From: Rhabdophis nuchalis
Taxonomy: Eukaryota; Chordata; Lepidosauria; Squamata; Natricidae
Direction: 5' to 3'
Length of the DNA stretch: 64,000 nucleotides
Assembly: GCA_039707465.1 (NCBI GenBank)
Contig: CM077644.1
Coordinates: 187,227,462-187,291,461, forward strand
The notes below the pieces were generated by a model. That model had not been told where the DNA came from, made no database searches, and saw only the letters and a program-made list of their open reading frames with translations. Shown in pieces: positions 22,891 through 35,356 of the stretch (its first letter is position 1; each line of letters opens with the position of its first letter). Made by a program: the position numbers and the translations under genes.

Positions 22891-24421
22891 GAACCCTATT
22901 TTTGAATTATCCTATTCATCAGCTGGAGGAAGACCTATTGTTCATGGAATTCCTGCCTGTTCTTAGCATTTTGATACCAGCGGAAGTAAAAATGTTCACA
23001 GGCCAACCTGGGTTATGAGAGATGGTGTGAAACAGTGTGAAAGTTGTGCCAGATGGAAATGCTTATACTTGATGAAGACCATTCTTTCCATAGCAAATTT
23101 TCCTTGTAATCACAGAAAAGACCAAAAAAGCACGTTTATATAATAGAAAAGTGAAATGTGACCATCAATATCTAAAATTTCTGCTACATTAAAGCCCAAC
23201 ATGATTGGACTGAAAGGTCAAGAGAACAGCAGAATTATAACATTACAAAAAAAAAACTCTACTGCACTGGAATGTACTGGAAAACGCACCTGCCAAGTCT
23301 CTGGCGCTCACTGTTTTTTCTTAAATGGAGATTTAACACATCTGTTATCTTGAGCTACAGGCTTACCTGACTATTTTATATAAAGAGAACAGAGCTTAGC
23401 ACAAATTGTCTTCCGCATGAACCTCAAGACCTGGATTCTCTTCAAAAAAAAAGATTTCATTTTGGCAGGTAAGGAGATATAATTTTCTATGGTATATTTT
23501 TAGATGTGCTATCTCTGGGAATGTGAGTGGGATGACACACTTGTTCTTTCTTTCTTTCTTTCTTTACAGATCTTTTACAAGCAATCTTCAGTGGCTTTCA
23601 GAAGAAAGCTGAGGGGAGTACTTGCTAAGGCACCCAAATGAACACGTCAAAAACATCACAGGGCAAAATGCTAAAGAGAAGATACAGGTGATTGCCGATC
23701 TATGATTAAGAAGCTAGACAGGAAAAAAAGTCTTGAAGGCAGGAGATGAAGAATTGAAAAACAAAACACCTAAATTTACTTCAATTATTTCAGCACTTTT
23801 GATGTACCACAAATAATAGAACACTCATGCCTAAATTCCAGAGACAGCTATGAATGAACTGTTCAGTTGATGATGCTAATCTACACATGGAAGTTACCTC
23901 AATCCCAATCAATTTGTATTTTCCTCTTTTCTAAGAGTAATTCTTACTAGTAGACTCATTGGCTTATGAAAAATCACTACAATGTATGTAAAAAAAAAAT
24001 CCTCGTGGTCTAAGCTCTTTTGAATTCCCAGCTCCATCCAATATTTATATTTTAGGAGATTAACTTTCAGTATTATAAATTCTTTTATTTCACAATTATT
24101 TAAAGCAATTTTACCACTTTTGATTTTTCTAGTTGAAAGAAAAGTCCCTTGCTCTAATATAATTGCAGTTCCAAAAGTGGGAGATGGGCCTCAGTCTTTT
24201 TAGAACATGCCAATGCTAGGCAGTTGTGAAATTTACCTCTGATGATTGTTTAGCAGCCCTGTTTTCCTTTGGTATGGTAGCCATTTTGTGAATAGGGTTG
24301 CTACAGCCTGTTCCACAACCTGTTCCAAATTTCAAATATCATGCCAAGTTAATCAGAATGTGGAACAACATAGGTGCATTAAAATAATCATCGTTTTTAA
24401 AAATATATACATTGCATATGC
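22891..24421. other. No recognised feature
   Basis: AT-rich with no long ORF. It contains only the TTTC tract. Confidence 0.55.
23544..23567. repeat. (TTTC)n short tract
   Basis: Five to six TTTC units. Confidence 0.9.
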
Positions 24422-24508
24422 CAGTGCTCCTCAACCTGAGCATGATAGCTAAAATATTCTAGGAGTTGAGTCCATGCATCTTAAAGTTGTTGAGGTTAAA
24501 AAATACTG
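24422..24508. mobile_element. Degraded palindromic hAT-type MITE
   Basis: CAGTGCTCCTCAACCTGAGC at the left and CTTAAAGTTGTTGAGG plus AATACTG at the right follow the same hairpin plan, with TCTAGGAGTTGAGTCCATGC inside. Flanks GCATATGC and GTATATGT match at 6 of 8 positions. Confidence 0.65.
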
Positions 24509-25154
24509 GTATATGTAATCAGCATTTTTACAATCTTGTTAGTGCTCTTCATTTAACATTTTAAAACTAAGCATATTCAAAAACAATTTTTTTCAGTAGC
24601 TTTTCTAACAAGTCAATAACTGTCTTCCAATCTGTGATATTTTAAATTTTTTGACTAAGCATGAGACAGAGATGCTGTCTTGTATAAGAGTGGATTCAAA
24701 AGGCTCCGCTCTTTGAACCAGAAGGAGTGGTCAATTTCCTTTTACCTGATTTTTCTCCATCTTGTATGTTCCTTTGTAATAGCAGTGCTGCACCTCACCC
24801 TTCAGCCAGTCTCCTGCCTGGTTGTCAATCCATAAATGTCACACCAAAGTGTCAGAGAAAGACATCATAAATGGCAATAGCAGTTGCCTGGGTCAGTAGG
24901 CACCAAAGTCATTTTTACGATATCTTAAGGTGAGGCACACAAAGTGCCCCCATCTCTGAGTTTGCAACTACCCTAGTGACCTGCATACCTTCAATGCAGT
25001 GAACCTATGAGTAGTAATCCCCATCTGAGCTTTTACTCGAAGTCCTAATGCTAGGCCTGTCTCTAATTTTTCATACGTATTGATTGAGTTTATATACCTT
25101 GGCTTCCAACTCACCTCCATGCTAATCTGGGCAATATACACAATTAAAATAAAT
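24509..25154. other. No recognised feature
   Basis: No ORF of note and no recognisable repeat. Confidence 0.5.
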
Positions 25155-25650
25155 CCTAAAAAATATTTATTTATGTATTTATTTTATTAAATTTATATCC
25201 CGCCCTTCTCCAAGAGGACCCAGGGCGGCGCACAGGAAATTAAAATACATACAAAAAGCACAATACAAAATTTAAAAACCTATTAGATCCCCATCCTGCG
25301 CTAAAACCAATTAAAATCCCCGAATTAAAACTATCTATGGCTAGTCCCAGCGGAGGCTATGTTAGGCCGGCTTGATGGAAGAGGTGTGTTTTTAAACACT
25401 GGCAGAAGAGGCAGAGGTAAGAGATGGTGCGAAGTTCAGGGGGTAAGTCGTTCCACAGGGCAGGGCCCGCCACAGAGAAGGCCCTTCCCCTGGGTGTCAC
25501 CAGTCGGCATTGTCCGGCCGACGGCACCCTGAGAAGGCTCTCTCTGTGGGAGCGTATCAGTCTAAGGGATGTATGGGACAGGAGACGGTCTCGCATATAA
25601 CTAGGTCCCGAGCCATGGAGCGCTTTGAAGATGGTCGTCAAAACCAATAA
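25155..25650 (-). mobile_element. L2-like LINE 3' fragment, type C
   Basis: The reverse strand encodes FKALHGSGPSYMRDRLL through PALWNDLPPEL and ends HQAGLT, followed by a 3' UTR with GACCCAGGGCGGCGCACAGG and an ATTTATTT tail, as at 20548. 5'-truncated. The Leu-Ala-Gly terminus is degraded to QAGLT. Confidence 0.87.
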
Positions 25651-26902
25651 AAATAAAGCCAATTAAACCCATTTATTTATTTATTTTAAAACCCAATAAT
25701 AACCATTTTTTTTTGAAAGAATGAAGTCTAAACTTATATCAGCCACACTTCCATGGGATCCCCAGGCCTAATGGCAAAATGAAGTTATGAAGGCCTTCTG
25801 TAAGGATGACTGGGTTGGAGCCAGTTTGTCCTGGTAGGAATGATTGACCTGGAAAAGAATTCACTGTGAGGGTACCAGCTAGCCGCATTGGTGACATTTC
25901 TCTGTGGTACTTGCATAGCAGGTGGGATTTGGGTTTATACAGGAAGAGATGTCAATTTTATCTGCACTGCAGCAAGATACAGGCTGGAACCAATAGATGG
26001 TAAGCTACAGGCTATTATTACGAGTACTGGAATATTAAACTTTCACACATGGTATTTTCTGTCAGTGTGAATACAAACTCCTCCTTACTGTGGGAGTCTC
26101 AGCTCAATCAGAAATGTATATAGAACAGCTCCCCATCTGCTGATGACTACATCCCTTTGTTCTTTCACAACTATGGGTGATTCATAATCAAACATTATCA
26201 TTTAGTGGTTTTGCTTTGTTTGCCAGACTTTTCAAAAGTAGCAGACTAAAAGTTAATCATCTGGGAACTATATTAAATTGCAAGTGTATGGTGACAAACA
26301 AACCCATAAAAATAGACTGCAATGGCAAAGAAAACTAAAATAGTAAACCAACATAATATTAAAATGTTTGAAATGCAGAAAATTTCAGAAATAATTTCCT
26401 GCTGTCCAGGTTGCATCACATGAAGACTTTGAAATGTGCAACAAAGAACTAAGTCAAAATGTAACAGAAAATGGGAGAATCTTGAAATTGTCGCTCACAA
26501 GCTGAATATGAGTGAGCATTGTCACATGGCTGCCAGAATGCAGCTTTAGTTAATGCAAATTTATGTTCAGAAAGATGTTATACTATGTTGTAGATTGTTT
26601 ACCACCCATCTCATCTCAAGGCAACTTTATTTTTTATTTTCTATTCTGTACTGACCAGATTCTACCCTGTTCAGTTCCAAGCAGAAGGCAGATTAGCTGA
26701 TATGGATCCAAAGTAAGACTTTGGAACTAATTTTTATAAAGAAAGATGGAGAGAAATGGGTATTTTTTTTAGCTTTAAGAATAGATAAATAAATAGGGAT
26801 ATGATAGTACTGTGATAGTACCTGAATGTTATTACACAACAGAAGAACACAGTGTTCACCTGTCTTTATACCAGAGTGATAAATGTCTGCCTATAATTAG
26901 AA
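25651..26902. other. No recognised feature
   Basis: AT-rich. A short TTTA tract at 25670-25687 follows the L2 fragment. Confidence 0.5.
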
Positions 26903-27012
26903 ATAACAATAGCACTTAGACTTATATACCGCTTTACAGTGCTTTACAGCTCTCCCTAAATGGTTTACAGAGTCAGCATATTGCCCCCAACAATTTGGGT
27001 CCTCATATAGAA
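26903..27012 (-). mobile_element. SINE 3' fragment of the 36.99-kb type
   Basis: Reverse complement of the same tail: ACTTATATACCGCTTTACAG, GTTTACAGAGTCAGCATATT, CCCCCAACAATTTGGGTCC. The tRNA head is missing. Confidence 0.72.
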
Positions 27013-27044
27013 CAGTTATGCTAGAAGGAAACTAACAATCTAAC

Positions 27045-27270
27045 AAACTAATAAACAAGCTAACAATATCTTCTTTTCACTAGACTAGACATGTCCAATT
27101 CCTGCAACCATTCTTCATATATTCTAGCCTCCAGTGCACTAATCACTTTTGTTGCACTTCTCTGCACTCTTTCCAAAGTATTAACATCTTTCTTATATCG
27201 TGGTGATCAAAATAGAATGCAGTATTCCAAGTGTGGTCTTATCAAGACCTCATAAAGTGCTACTAACATT
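27045..27270 (-). mobile_element. CR1-like LINE C-terminal fragment
   Basis: The reverse strand reads HLEYCILF-, YKKDVNTLERVQRSATKV and LQELDMSSLVKRRY, the post-catalytic region of CR1 ORF2. Both ends are truncated, so it has neither catalytic core nor 3' UTR. Confidence 0.75.
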
Positions 27271-27509
27271 TCATGTCAGCAGTTCCATAGCCAATGCTAC
27301 AGGATTTTGTTTCCTTTTGGAAAGAAGTACACTGAAGATTTATTGCTGGAATATCAAGCTCCTCAGAAGTCCCTTCCTTCAGCACTTCTGCTTAATGTGT
27401 TAAAACACTGCATTTCATTTTCACCTCTCCTCGTCTATATATGAATCTAAGAAGATCTGCACTCTAGTATGGCATCATGACCTTTCCCCCCATTGTACAA
27501 TGTCTTCAC

Positions 27510-27796
27510 CAGTGGTGGAATTTAATTTTTTTTACTACTGGTTCTGGGGCATGGCTTTGTGGGCGTGGCTTTGTGGGCATGGCAGGGGAAGGATACTGCA
27601 AAATCCCCATTCCCTCCCCACTCCACTAACCTGCTTTCCAGCTCTGTTCTTCTGTTCAGGGTAACAAAAGAAGATCAGCTGGAAGGCTGGGAAGCAGCAT
27701 GGGTGGGGCCAGCCTATTTGCTGGTTCTCTGAACTAATCAAAATTTCCTCTCCTGGTTCTCCAGAACCTGTCAGAACTGACTGAATACCACCTCTG
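27510..27796 (+). mobile_element. hAT-like CAGTGGTGG element with perfect 8-bp TSD
   Basis: CAGTGGTGGAATTTAATTTT at the left and GACTGAATACCACCTCTG at the right, flanked by exact GTCTTCAC duplications (27502-27509 and 27797-27804). 287 bp, no transposase. The internal GGCAGGGGAAGGATACTGCA is shared with the 10.6- and 61.0-kb copies. Confidence 0.9.
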
Positions 27797-27804
27797 GTCT
27801 TCAC

Positions 27805-28550
27805 TGGGATTTGATGATTGCAGCCTATGGTGCCAGTGCCAGATTATCCTTTATTGAGGAACTCCCTCCTCAGTCCAACAAATGGTTCTTCAGGAATCCC
27901 ATGGGTGAAGGATTCTTGCCTCATTCCATTTCCCTGCTCCTAGGTTTCCTTATTCTGGCTTTGTTAAAAACAGCATGGCTGGCATGGTTAGGAAAAAAAG
28001 GCTCCAAAAGCCAAATTGTTTCTACTGTATATAGCATTATAAATTATAAAAATTTGGAAAGCAAAATAAAGTGCTGTCATGACTTTGGAGAAAGCATTCT
28101 AGAGCTCACAATGCATTTGTTTGTATTAACCTCCCATTTGAACACGTTGCCCATAAATTACCTCTGAATCATTTTTGCAAAATAATGAACCAATTTTCAC
28201 ATATGCAGTTACAAGGAGCCCAGGAGAGGGAACATTGGTAATTCTTTTCTATGTCAGAAGATGGTGAAAAGTAATTTGATCGGGCACAGATCCAATGAAA
28301 GATGGAGTGCAACGCTCAGTTATTAGTTGATATATGATGATAAAAATGTCTTAATTTTTTGACATGTCTCTATGCTCAGTTATAGGGCAATAAGATTAAT
28401 TATTAGTTATTGAGTAGAGGTTCTTCCCCCTCCACTTTTAAGCCTATTGACAGATAGATATCACAATGATGACAATGCCCTTGATATTTAAGAACGCGAG
28501 AATAGCTAAAATGCTTGAACATTTTGCAGACCTGAACCTCTTACGGATAA
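27805..28550. other. No recognised feature
   Basis: One 118-codon frame at 27811-28167 has no motif that I know. It starts right after the hAT-like element and could be chance. Confidence 0.45.
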
Positions 28551-29032
28551 TACAGTGGTACCTCGGACCACGAACGCCTCTCATCACGTCCAATTCGCTT
28601 CACGACCAAAAAATTCCCAAAAAATGTGCCCCGGTTCACGAACACCGTTTCGCTGCACGAACGGAAAAGTTCGTAAAAAATGCTCCGCTGCACGAACTCC
28701 GCCTCACTTCACGAACTCTGCCTCGCATCACGAACTCCGCCCTCGCATCACGAACAGAAAAGTTCGTAAAAATGCCCGGATTCACGACCTCCGTTTCGCT
28801 TCACGAACCGGAGCCGCGGACATTTTAAAAACAAGGTCAGAACGGATTAACCGGCTTTACATTGAACCCTATGGGAAACTGTGCCTCGCATCACAACCAA
28901 AAAACAAGGTCGGAACGGATTAATCGGATTTACATTGAACCCTATGGGAAATTGTGCCTCGCATCACAACCAAATCGGATCGCGACCAGAGTCATTTCAC
29001 GAATTAAGTTCGTGATCCGAGGTACCACTGTA
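28551..29032. mobile_element. TA-flanked TIR element with internal tandem repeats
   Basis: The left TACAGTGGTACCTCGG is the exact complement of the right CCGAGGTACCACTGTA. Inside, TCACGAACTCCGCCTC-type units recur at 28640-28760. A ~73-bp unit (AAACAAGGTCAGAACGGATT ... GCCTCGCATCACAACC) is repeated twice at 28829-28976. Non-coding, TcMar-like by its TA ends. Confidence 0.85.
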
Positions 29033-31689
29033 TATGAAATGCAATAATCTTAAAAAGATTCATAGCAAATAGGTAATTCGTTAGGTTATTTTATAAGTTT
29101 GGAATGGCTAATTATGTCAGAGGTGAAAAAGAAAGTAGAAATAGAATTCCAGAAATCTTGTCTTCATGCCGTATGCTTAGTTACCAAGGATACATTTTCT
29201 TAAAGAAAAAAAAAACTTGTTTTTTGAAGACACAGGTTTTAGAAGGGTGTTAAAAGCCCAAAAGACAGAAATGCTCTGGGGAAAAAAACCCCGAAATGCT
29301 AAAAACTGGCGAACTGAAATAGGGCAAAAGAGAGAGATGAACAGAAAGGATGATGGGTCAGGATACTTGTCTTTCCTTTGCAATTTACTTCTGTGCTTTG
29401 ATTACACAGAATTATTGTGGTGCTGACTATTACAATTACAATTCTTTGGCACTGACTACAAATTTCTAGATAACACTGAGCACAATGCAGCTTAGATTAG
29501 ACAGTACCTTCTGAATGTTAAAACTGAAGCTTAGAACATTAAGCATCGTGTTAGCATTTCAGAATGGAAATGTTGCTAAAATGCATTGAGAACTACATGT
29601 ATTGAGCTAAAATTAGATGCTTTTTCTGTGCATTTTTATATATAAAGAAAACTGTAAGCACAGGGTTGGTCCAGCATCCATTTGATATTACCTGGAAAGA
29701 GACAAAGGATGAAGAAGAGGCAAGGTCTGGTTTATTGCAACAGATTTGAGCACCTTTTCTAATTCAAATCTTACTTTAATCTAGCCAGTCTATGGATTTG
29801 ATGAAATGAGCTGCAGCTCACAAAAGCTTAGGATCCTTAATATAATGTTGTTTTATTTTTGAAAAAAGTATTACCCAACTCCTTTTAATTTTTTTTGGCC
29901 ACTCTACACTAAGACATCTTTCCTTCTTTGATAGCACCCTTCCTATAACACCAGAATTGTTGTTTAAGCCAAAAGTAGGGATTGGCCTTTGTGTTGTGGG
30001 CTAAGATGGTTTCAAGCTTTGTAGTATCCATGTTTTTTTTATAATTCATTGGATAATAATATTTTCCCCCTCTCATTCTTTGCATTTTTCTCCTCATTTC
30101 TTTTTTTATTTTTTTCATTCTTCATATTTTATTTTTTTGTACAAATTTAATTACCTGTATTCAAAAGGTCCAAGAAACTGTTATGACTAAATTGTCTACC
30201 CACATGCCTGAAAGAACAGGAGCACAAATAAAATATGAATTGGATCAAATTGCGTATGTGCTGACTTTGAACCTCATTAATTCTTTCAAACTTGGAGGTT
30301 TGGAACAATTATGTTTAAATGTTTACTAGCAAGACTAGAAATTACTTAGATTAAATATATATATCTCTTTCTCTGTCTTTCTCTCTCTGTTAGAACATCT
30401 CATCTCCTGTTACTAGGAAGAAACTAGCTCAATACTTTCAGTTTTATTCTAAATTTAACTTGGAATTATCCAATAAATTATAGGAAACCCATACAAAAGT
30501 ATGGGTACTACTACAAAACATGAACATTTCATCACATACATAGCCTGGCTATCCATATGTAGGATTTGAACTAGAAAAGATGCTCAAATCTGTTGCAAAC
30601 AAGCCCTTGTCTCTTCTTTCTCTCAGTAGTACCAAATACATGCTGGAGATTCTGACCGTGCTTAGAGTTTTCTTTTTTCTTTTTAAAAAAAGAAATGGAT
30701 AGAAAAGCATCTAATTTTAGATGTGGTTTGCATCAATACATGCATTTCTTGCATTTTAATTCATTTTAACTAGATAAATACATTTCAAGAAATATGAATT
30801 TATCAGTATATGTGTCCATATCTGCTGTATTAGTATCTGGAGGCTGAATTAATATTGTAAAATGCAAAAACCAAATTCCTTGTGCATCCTGTTGTCTGAG
30901 CACTCACTGTATGTTATAGCTGACACAATAGGAGAAAGAAGCAGCAGCTGCAGGATTGCAGTTTTTGATTGCATCCAAGTGTCTCTACCAATATCTATTT
31001 CTGATTCTTATGCTGCTGCTATAGGCCAACGTTTTTGTTAATAGTGTGTAAAAAACATATTTGCTTATTTTCAGGCCACTATCCTTAGGTATATTATTTT
31101 GATAGTGTTGTGGGTGCATGTGTACTCTGCCATTTATAAAGCTTCCTTTCTAACTCCTTTCCATCTGAATTGGAAAAGTGGCAGATGGCTAGGACTGCAA
31201 TTTTCATAACCCCAACACATTTGTCAGATCATGAACAAAGACGGATAAACCAACTCTCTAGTTGTTGTTATGACATTGCCATTATTATCAACGGGTAAGA
31301 AATTGCTACTGGGTGTGATGACAGAAGAGTGTGAAGTAATAACATATCAACTAAAATGACTTAGTAAAACATTAATACTGGGAGATCGGCTTGATGTTTT
31401 GTAAGGAAAGGGAAATTCCTTAACAGCAAAAATATTTCTTAACAGCAAAAAAGTAAAATTCAAGGGGGCGAATGATTCTGTGAAGGACGGTGATATTAGA
31501 AATCCCATCATCTATGCACATCCATGAACCCTTTCGATTACTTGAGGAGATGGCAAAAGATTTGTGAAGGAATGTTTTTCAAATGTGTCCCTGTGGCATT
31601 TTCTCACTTGGACTATTGTTAGTTAATTTACTTTCTGTATTTAAGAGAAGGAAGGACTTATTGTTCTTCTCCACGGGCATCTGCACAAG
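29033..31689. other. No recognised feature
   Basis: 2.6 kb AT-rich, no coding signal. A CTAGAAA/TTAGATGC-rich stretch near 29600 and 30700 shares short similarity in opposite orientation. Confidence 0.5.
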
Positions 31690-32383
31690 CTTTCTTCGTT
31701 CATCATTTTGATAAAAACAATGTGGCAAAATTAGTGGACCAGAGGAATGCCATTGATATAGTTTACTTGGATTTCAGAAAGGCATTTGACAAGGTAGACC
31801 ATAACCTACTACTAGATAAAGTAAAGAATATGGGTTAGACAGCATCACCACCAGATGGATTCGTAACTGGCTGACCAACTGCACTCATTGTGTAGTTGTC
31901 AATGGAATTGCATCTACATGGAGGGAAATATGCAGTGGAGTACCCCCAGGCTCTGTTTTAGGCCCAGTACGCTTCAACATCTTCATCAATGATTTGAATG
32001 AGGGAATAAACGGGGAACTCATCAAATTTGCAGATGACACCAAGCTGGTAGGAATAGCCAACACTCCAGAAGACAGGCTTAAGATACAGAAGGATCTTGA
32101 CAAACTTGAACATTGAGCACTATCTAATAAAATGAAATTCAATGGTGAAAAGAGTAAGGTTCTACATTTAGGCAAGAAAAACAAAATGCACAGTTAGAAC
32201 AATTAATCAGTGGAACAGCTTGCCTCCAGAAGTTGCGAATGCCCCAACACTGGAAGTCTTTAAGAAGATGTTGGATAGTCATTTGTCTGAAATGGTATAG
32301 CACTTCCTGCATAGGCAGGGGGTTGGACTAGATGACCTCCAAGGTCCCTTCGAACTCTGCTATTGTATTGTATAGTGTTGCAG
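31690..32383 (+). mobile_element. CR1-like LINE with internal deletion and frameshifts
   Basis: Plus-strand frames encode CR1 reverse transcriptase pieces: LVDQRNAIDIVYLDFRKAFD, a frameshift, GVPPGSVLGPVRFNIFINDL, and FADDTKLVGIANTPEDRL with a stop in place of the usual Trp (LEH*ALSNKMKFN). At about 32183 this jumps directly to the C-terminus (VRTINQWNSLPPEV-like) and the CR1 3' end with GGTTGGACTAGATGACCTCC. The segment joining the RT palm to the C-terminus is missing compared with a full CR1. Inactive. Confidence 0.87.
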
Positions 32384-32619
32384 AGGAAGCTCTACCTCTT
32401 TTGGGGCATGTGTGTGTATGTGCCATGAGGACACATATACAAAGAAGTGGGGCTCCTGTTTTGATGGCACAACATTGTTTTGGCAGTTTTCTTTTCCTTG
32501 AACTCCTCCCCACACAAGCATCACTGTTTCTCTTTCTTGGTGATCTCCTCTCTTCAAGAACGATGTATTTCTTAATATAACTTGCTTTTATCACATACAC
32601 AGTGACATTAGATCTAGAA

Positions 32620-32922
32620 AAGTGATGGCTAACCTTTTTTGAATTGAGTGCCCAAAGAGCGCACAGGCTAGCGTGTTCATGCACCCAAGCCCCCCAAATG
32701 CACTGTGTGCACCTCCTGTGCATACGCCCCACCCCCCTGTACATGCATATGGGACCACCCTGCATGTGCCCTCTATGTGCATGCGGGCAGAGACTCGAAG
32801 CTGGCTGCTGGGAGGCATGCATGCATGCACAATGGAGCAGAACTGGGGTGCTGGCTGGCATACCATCAGAGAGGGCACTACGTGCCACATCTGGCATGCT
32901 TGCCATAGGGTTGACATAATGG
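32620..32922. mobile_element. hAT-like AGTGATGGC element, degraded
   Basis: Begins AGTGATGGCTAACCTTTTTT and ends TGCCATAGGGTTGACATAAT, a decayed terminus. Rich in GCATG motifs, which generate spurious frames. Similar to the 32.93- and 56.03-kb elements. Confidence 0.65.
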
Positions 32923-32930
32923 TTTTAGAC

Positions 32931-33225
32931 CAGTGATAGCAAACCTTTTTGGCACCGAGTGCCCAAACTGGAACACGTGTGCCCATGTTGGACTCCCAGA
33001 AGCTGGAAGACCAGCTAGCCAGTGCGCATGCCACCTCATCTTCAAGTTTCTGACAGGTGCATGTGCACTGGCCAGCTGGTCTTCGCATATGCTAGAGTGC
33101 TGGAAACCTGAAGACCTGCTGTTCTTTGGGTTTCTGGGACTATGGCATGTGCAAAGATCAGGAAGAGCAGCTGGCAGAGGGCTGTGCGCCACCTCTGGCA
33201 TATGTGCCATAGTTCACCATCACGG
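32931..33225. mobile_element. hAT-like CAGTGATAGC element
   Basis: CAGTGATAGCAAACCTTTTT and GGCACCGAGTGCCC at the left; TGCCATAGTTCACCATCACG at the right. It lies 9 bp after the previous copy in the same orientation. No coding. Confidence 0.72.
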
Positions 33226-35356
33226 ATCTATAATCTGTATGCAAGAAATTTATGAACATTTTTAGGAGAATCTACAATTTAATTAGTCGATATTCTTTTA
33301 GCATCGACATAGGTTCAGGAGCATCTTTTCTAATTAGATTTCTGCTAAATGTATTTTTCCAGCAGAAGACCACCAGCATTGTACAGAGTCTACAACTATG
33401 ACTGGGGAGACATATGTTCATATTCTGCTTGGCTTTGAGTGTCTTTGGCTGAGTTGCAATCTCCCAGCCTAAGTTACCCCAAAGGGTGGTTGTTGTGTCT
33501 TTCAAATGGAAAGTCACAAGATGATACATGCATTTTAAAAAGCTGAGGTAGTATTTATATAAAGAGAGTTTGGAGAGCTGCTGCAAATTTATATAACTTT
33601 TTTTTTTTGCAATATGTACTTTATTAACATAATCACCAAGATAAATAATTTTCTGATGTTTTTAGATGTAGTTTACAGTGGTAATTATAGTGAAAATAAT
33701 GTTCTGTATTATTCATTTAGCTTGTATTTTATATTTGGTCTTCCTTTTTATACTTTTAAACAGATCGTTAATTGTTACATTCTATGCCAGTCTTTGACTG
33801 AAATAAAGTTTGACTGGCTGAGTGATATAATCACTCGCAAATTTACTTTGTAATTCACGTAGAAAGCTTGGATGGATGAGGCAGGATTCTTTTTCACAAA
33901 GAACACAGCGATTTGTCTTTATCCATGAGATGAAAATTGGGCTACCAGGCCTGTAATTTCTTGATCTGTTTTTCCCTCTGGATCCCACTGGAAAAATTAA
34001 TGTTCCTTAGGCCAAAACCCTGTCGTTTATTAAAAAAGCCTAATATTAATGAGAGGAGTATTGGAATGGTGCTAAAGCAAGAGTTAAGAAGCAGCCTCAC
34101 TTTAATTACGACAATGGGAGTAGAACTCATTTTTCTAAAGGCTTGTCCCAGCAGTTATAGAGTGACCCACTGAGTGGTTTCTGAAGTGCTTAAGCATGGC
34201 ATTTATGCTAGATCAGGATGATGGCTTAGTGGTCATCATCAAGCTCAACTAAGCTTATTATGCTCAACCTTCTAAATGCAGTGGGATGTAGGCCAAGGAT
34301 GCTATTCTATAGCAACTATTGCTGTTGCTTCTCTGTGTTCTATCTCAAATTGGCTGAATCACAGAAGGTCAGAAAATGTACTGCAAAGAGAGCCCATTGG
34401 ATGACACGTTGGATAGACATATGTAGTCCATTGCTGCCTCCTACTCACACAAAGACTTTGGGATAGCCCAAGTGTTTCTTTCTTCCCATAGGCTATAGTA
34501 GCTCATCACTATTGTCAAATGTCTGGAAGATTCTATAATATTAAGCCTTATATAGAGAATGGATTCTTTATCAGGCGGGGTTTTGTCTCCTCAGTTCTAC
34601 AACTAGAATATGGCTGCTGTGAAATTTGCAGAGAAAAATCAATATTTGTTTGTTTGTTTTGTTGCCTTAGTCAGTAGATGCTCCACCTTTCCAGTGCAGT
34701 AGACAGGCAGAGATAGCGGTGGCAGAGAGGGAAGGGGGGGGGGGAGGAAAGGCATGTCTTTGTATGCACATGCCGCTTTCATAAATGCACCTTCTCTTGG
34801 GTGTGCACATGGACACACTCACCCATCACTTCCAAACAGGCTGTGGCCCAGCACCAGGACTTAGGATTGGGGATTGCTGCTCTAGATAGCATACAGTTAA
34901 AAGAATAACTTAAAACAAACATGATATAGAACTGTATGTAATGGAGGCACCACAGGTCCTTCAGGAAATTGATGGAGGGTGCAGTGATTGTAGCGGGAGT
35001 ACATCGGCAATATGGTTTGGAGTGAGCTTTGCTCTTCATTTCCCAGCAGTCTTAATAACAGCACCAAGATTGTTAGATGGAAGTAATTCAGCCTCTCGTC
35101 TCAGGCAATGTTGATGCATCCATAATTGCTGCAAGAGATACAAGTGTATTTTTGTATGTGTGCGTTTGCATGGATGTCCATGTGAATATGGTTGTGTGCT
35201 TTTACCATTATTTGGCACAGTATATTTATAATCCATTTATATTCCCATAAAAGGAAACAATGATGCACACATGTTACTGGGAACAGAGGTCAGAAAGGTG
35301 TTACGTACCAAATATTGTGGGTTTTTTTCTCTTTTATTGCAAAGAGAAATTTTTGG
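33226..35356. other. No recognised feature apart from a possible hAT remnant
   Basis: AT-rich with a short (TTTG) tract at 34645-34660 and a G run at 34733-34743. Confidence 0.5.
34790..34890 (-). mobile_element. Possible hAT remnant
   Basis: The reverse strand starts GCAGCAATCCCCAATCC and continues CCTGGTGCTGGGCCACAGCC, reminiscent of hAT termini of the CAGCGGTCCCCAACC kind. Diverged, and the partner end was not located. Confidence 0.35.

Noticed and set aside
23544..23620. Polypyrimidine tract plus ACAG that looks like a splice acceptor before an exon
   Set aside because: The tract is a TTTC microsatellite, and the following sequence has no open frame of length or known domain.
28466..28923. 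Two overlapping ~120-codon frames with SRTGK/ITN repeats
   Set aside because: They come from tandem repeats inside the TA-flanked TIR element.
32328..33265. Several overlapping ORFs of 65 to 192 codons
   Set aside because: They lie in GCATG-rich hAT-like elements and show no family motif.
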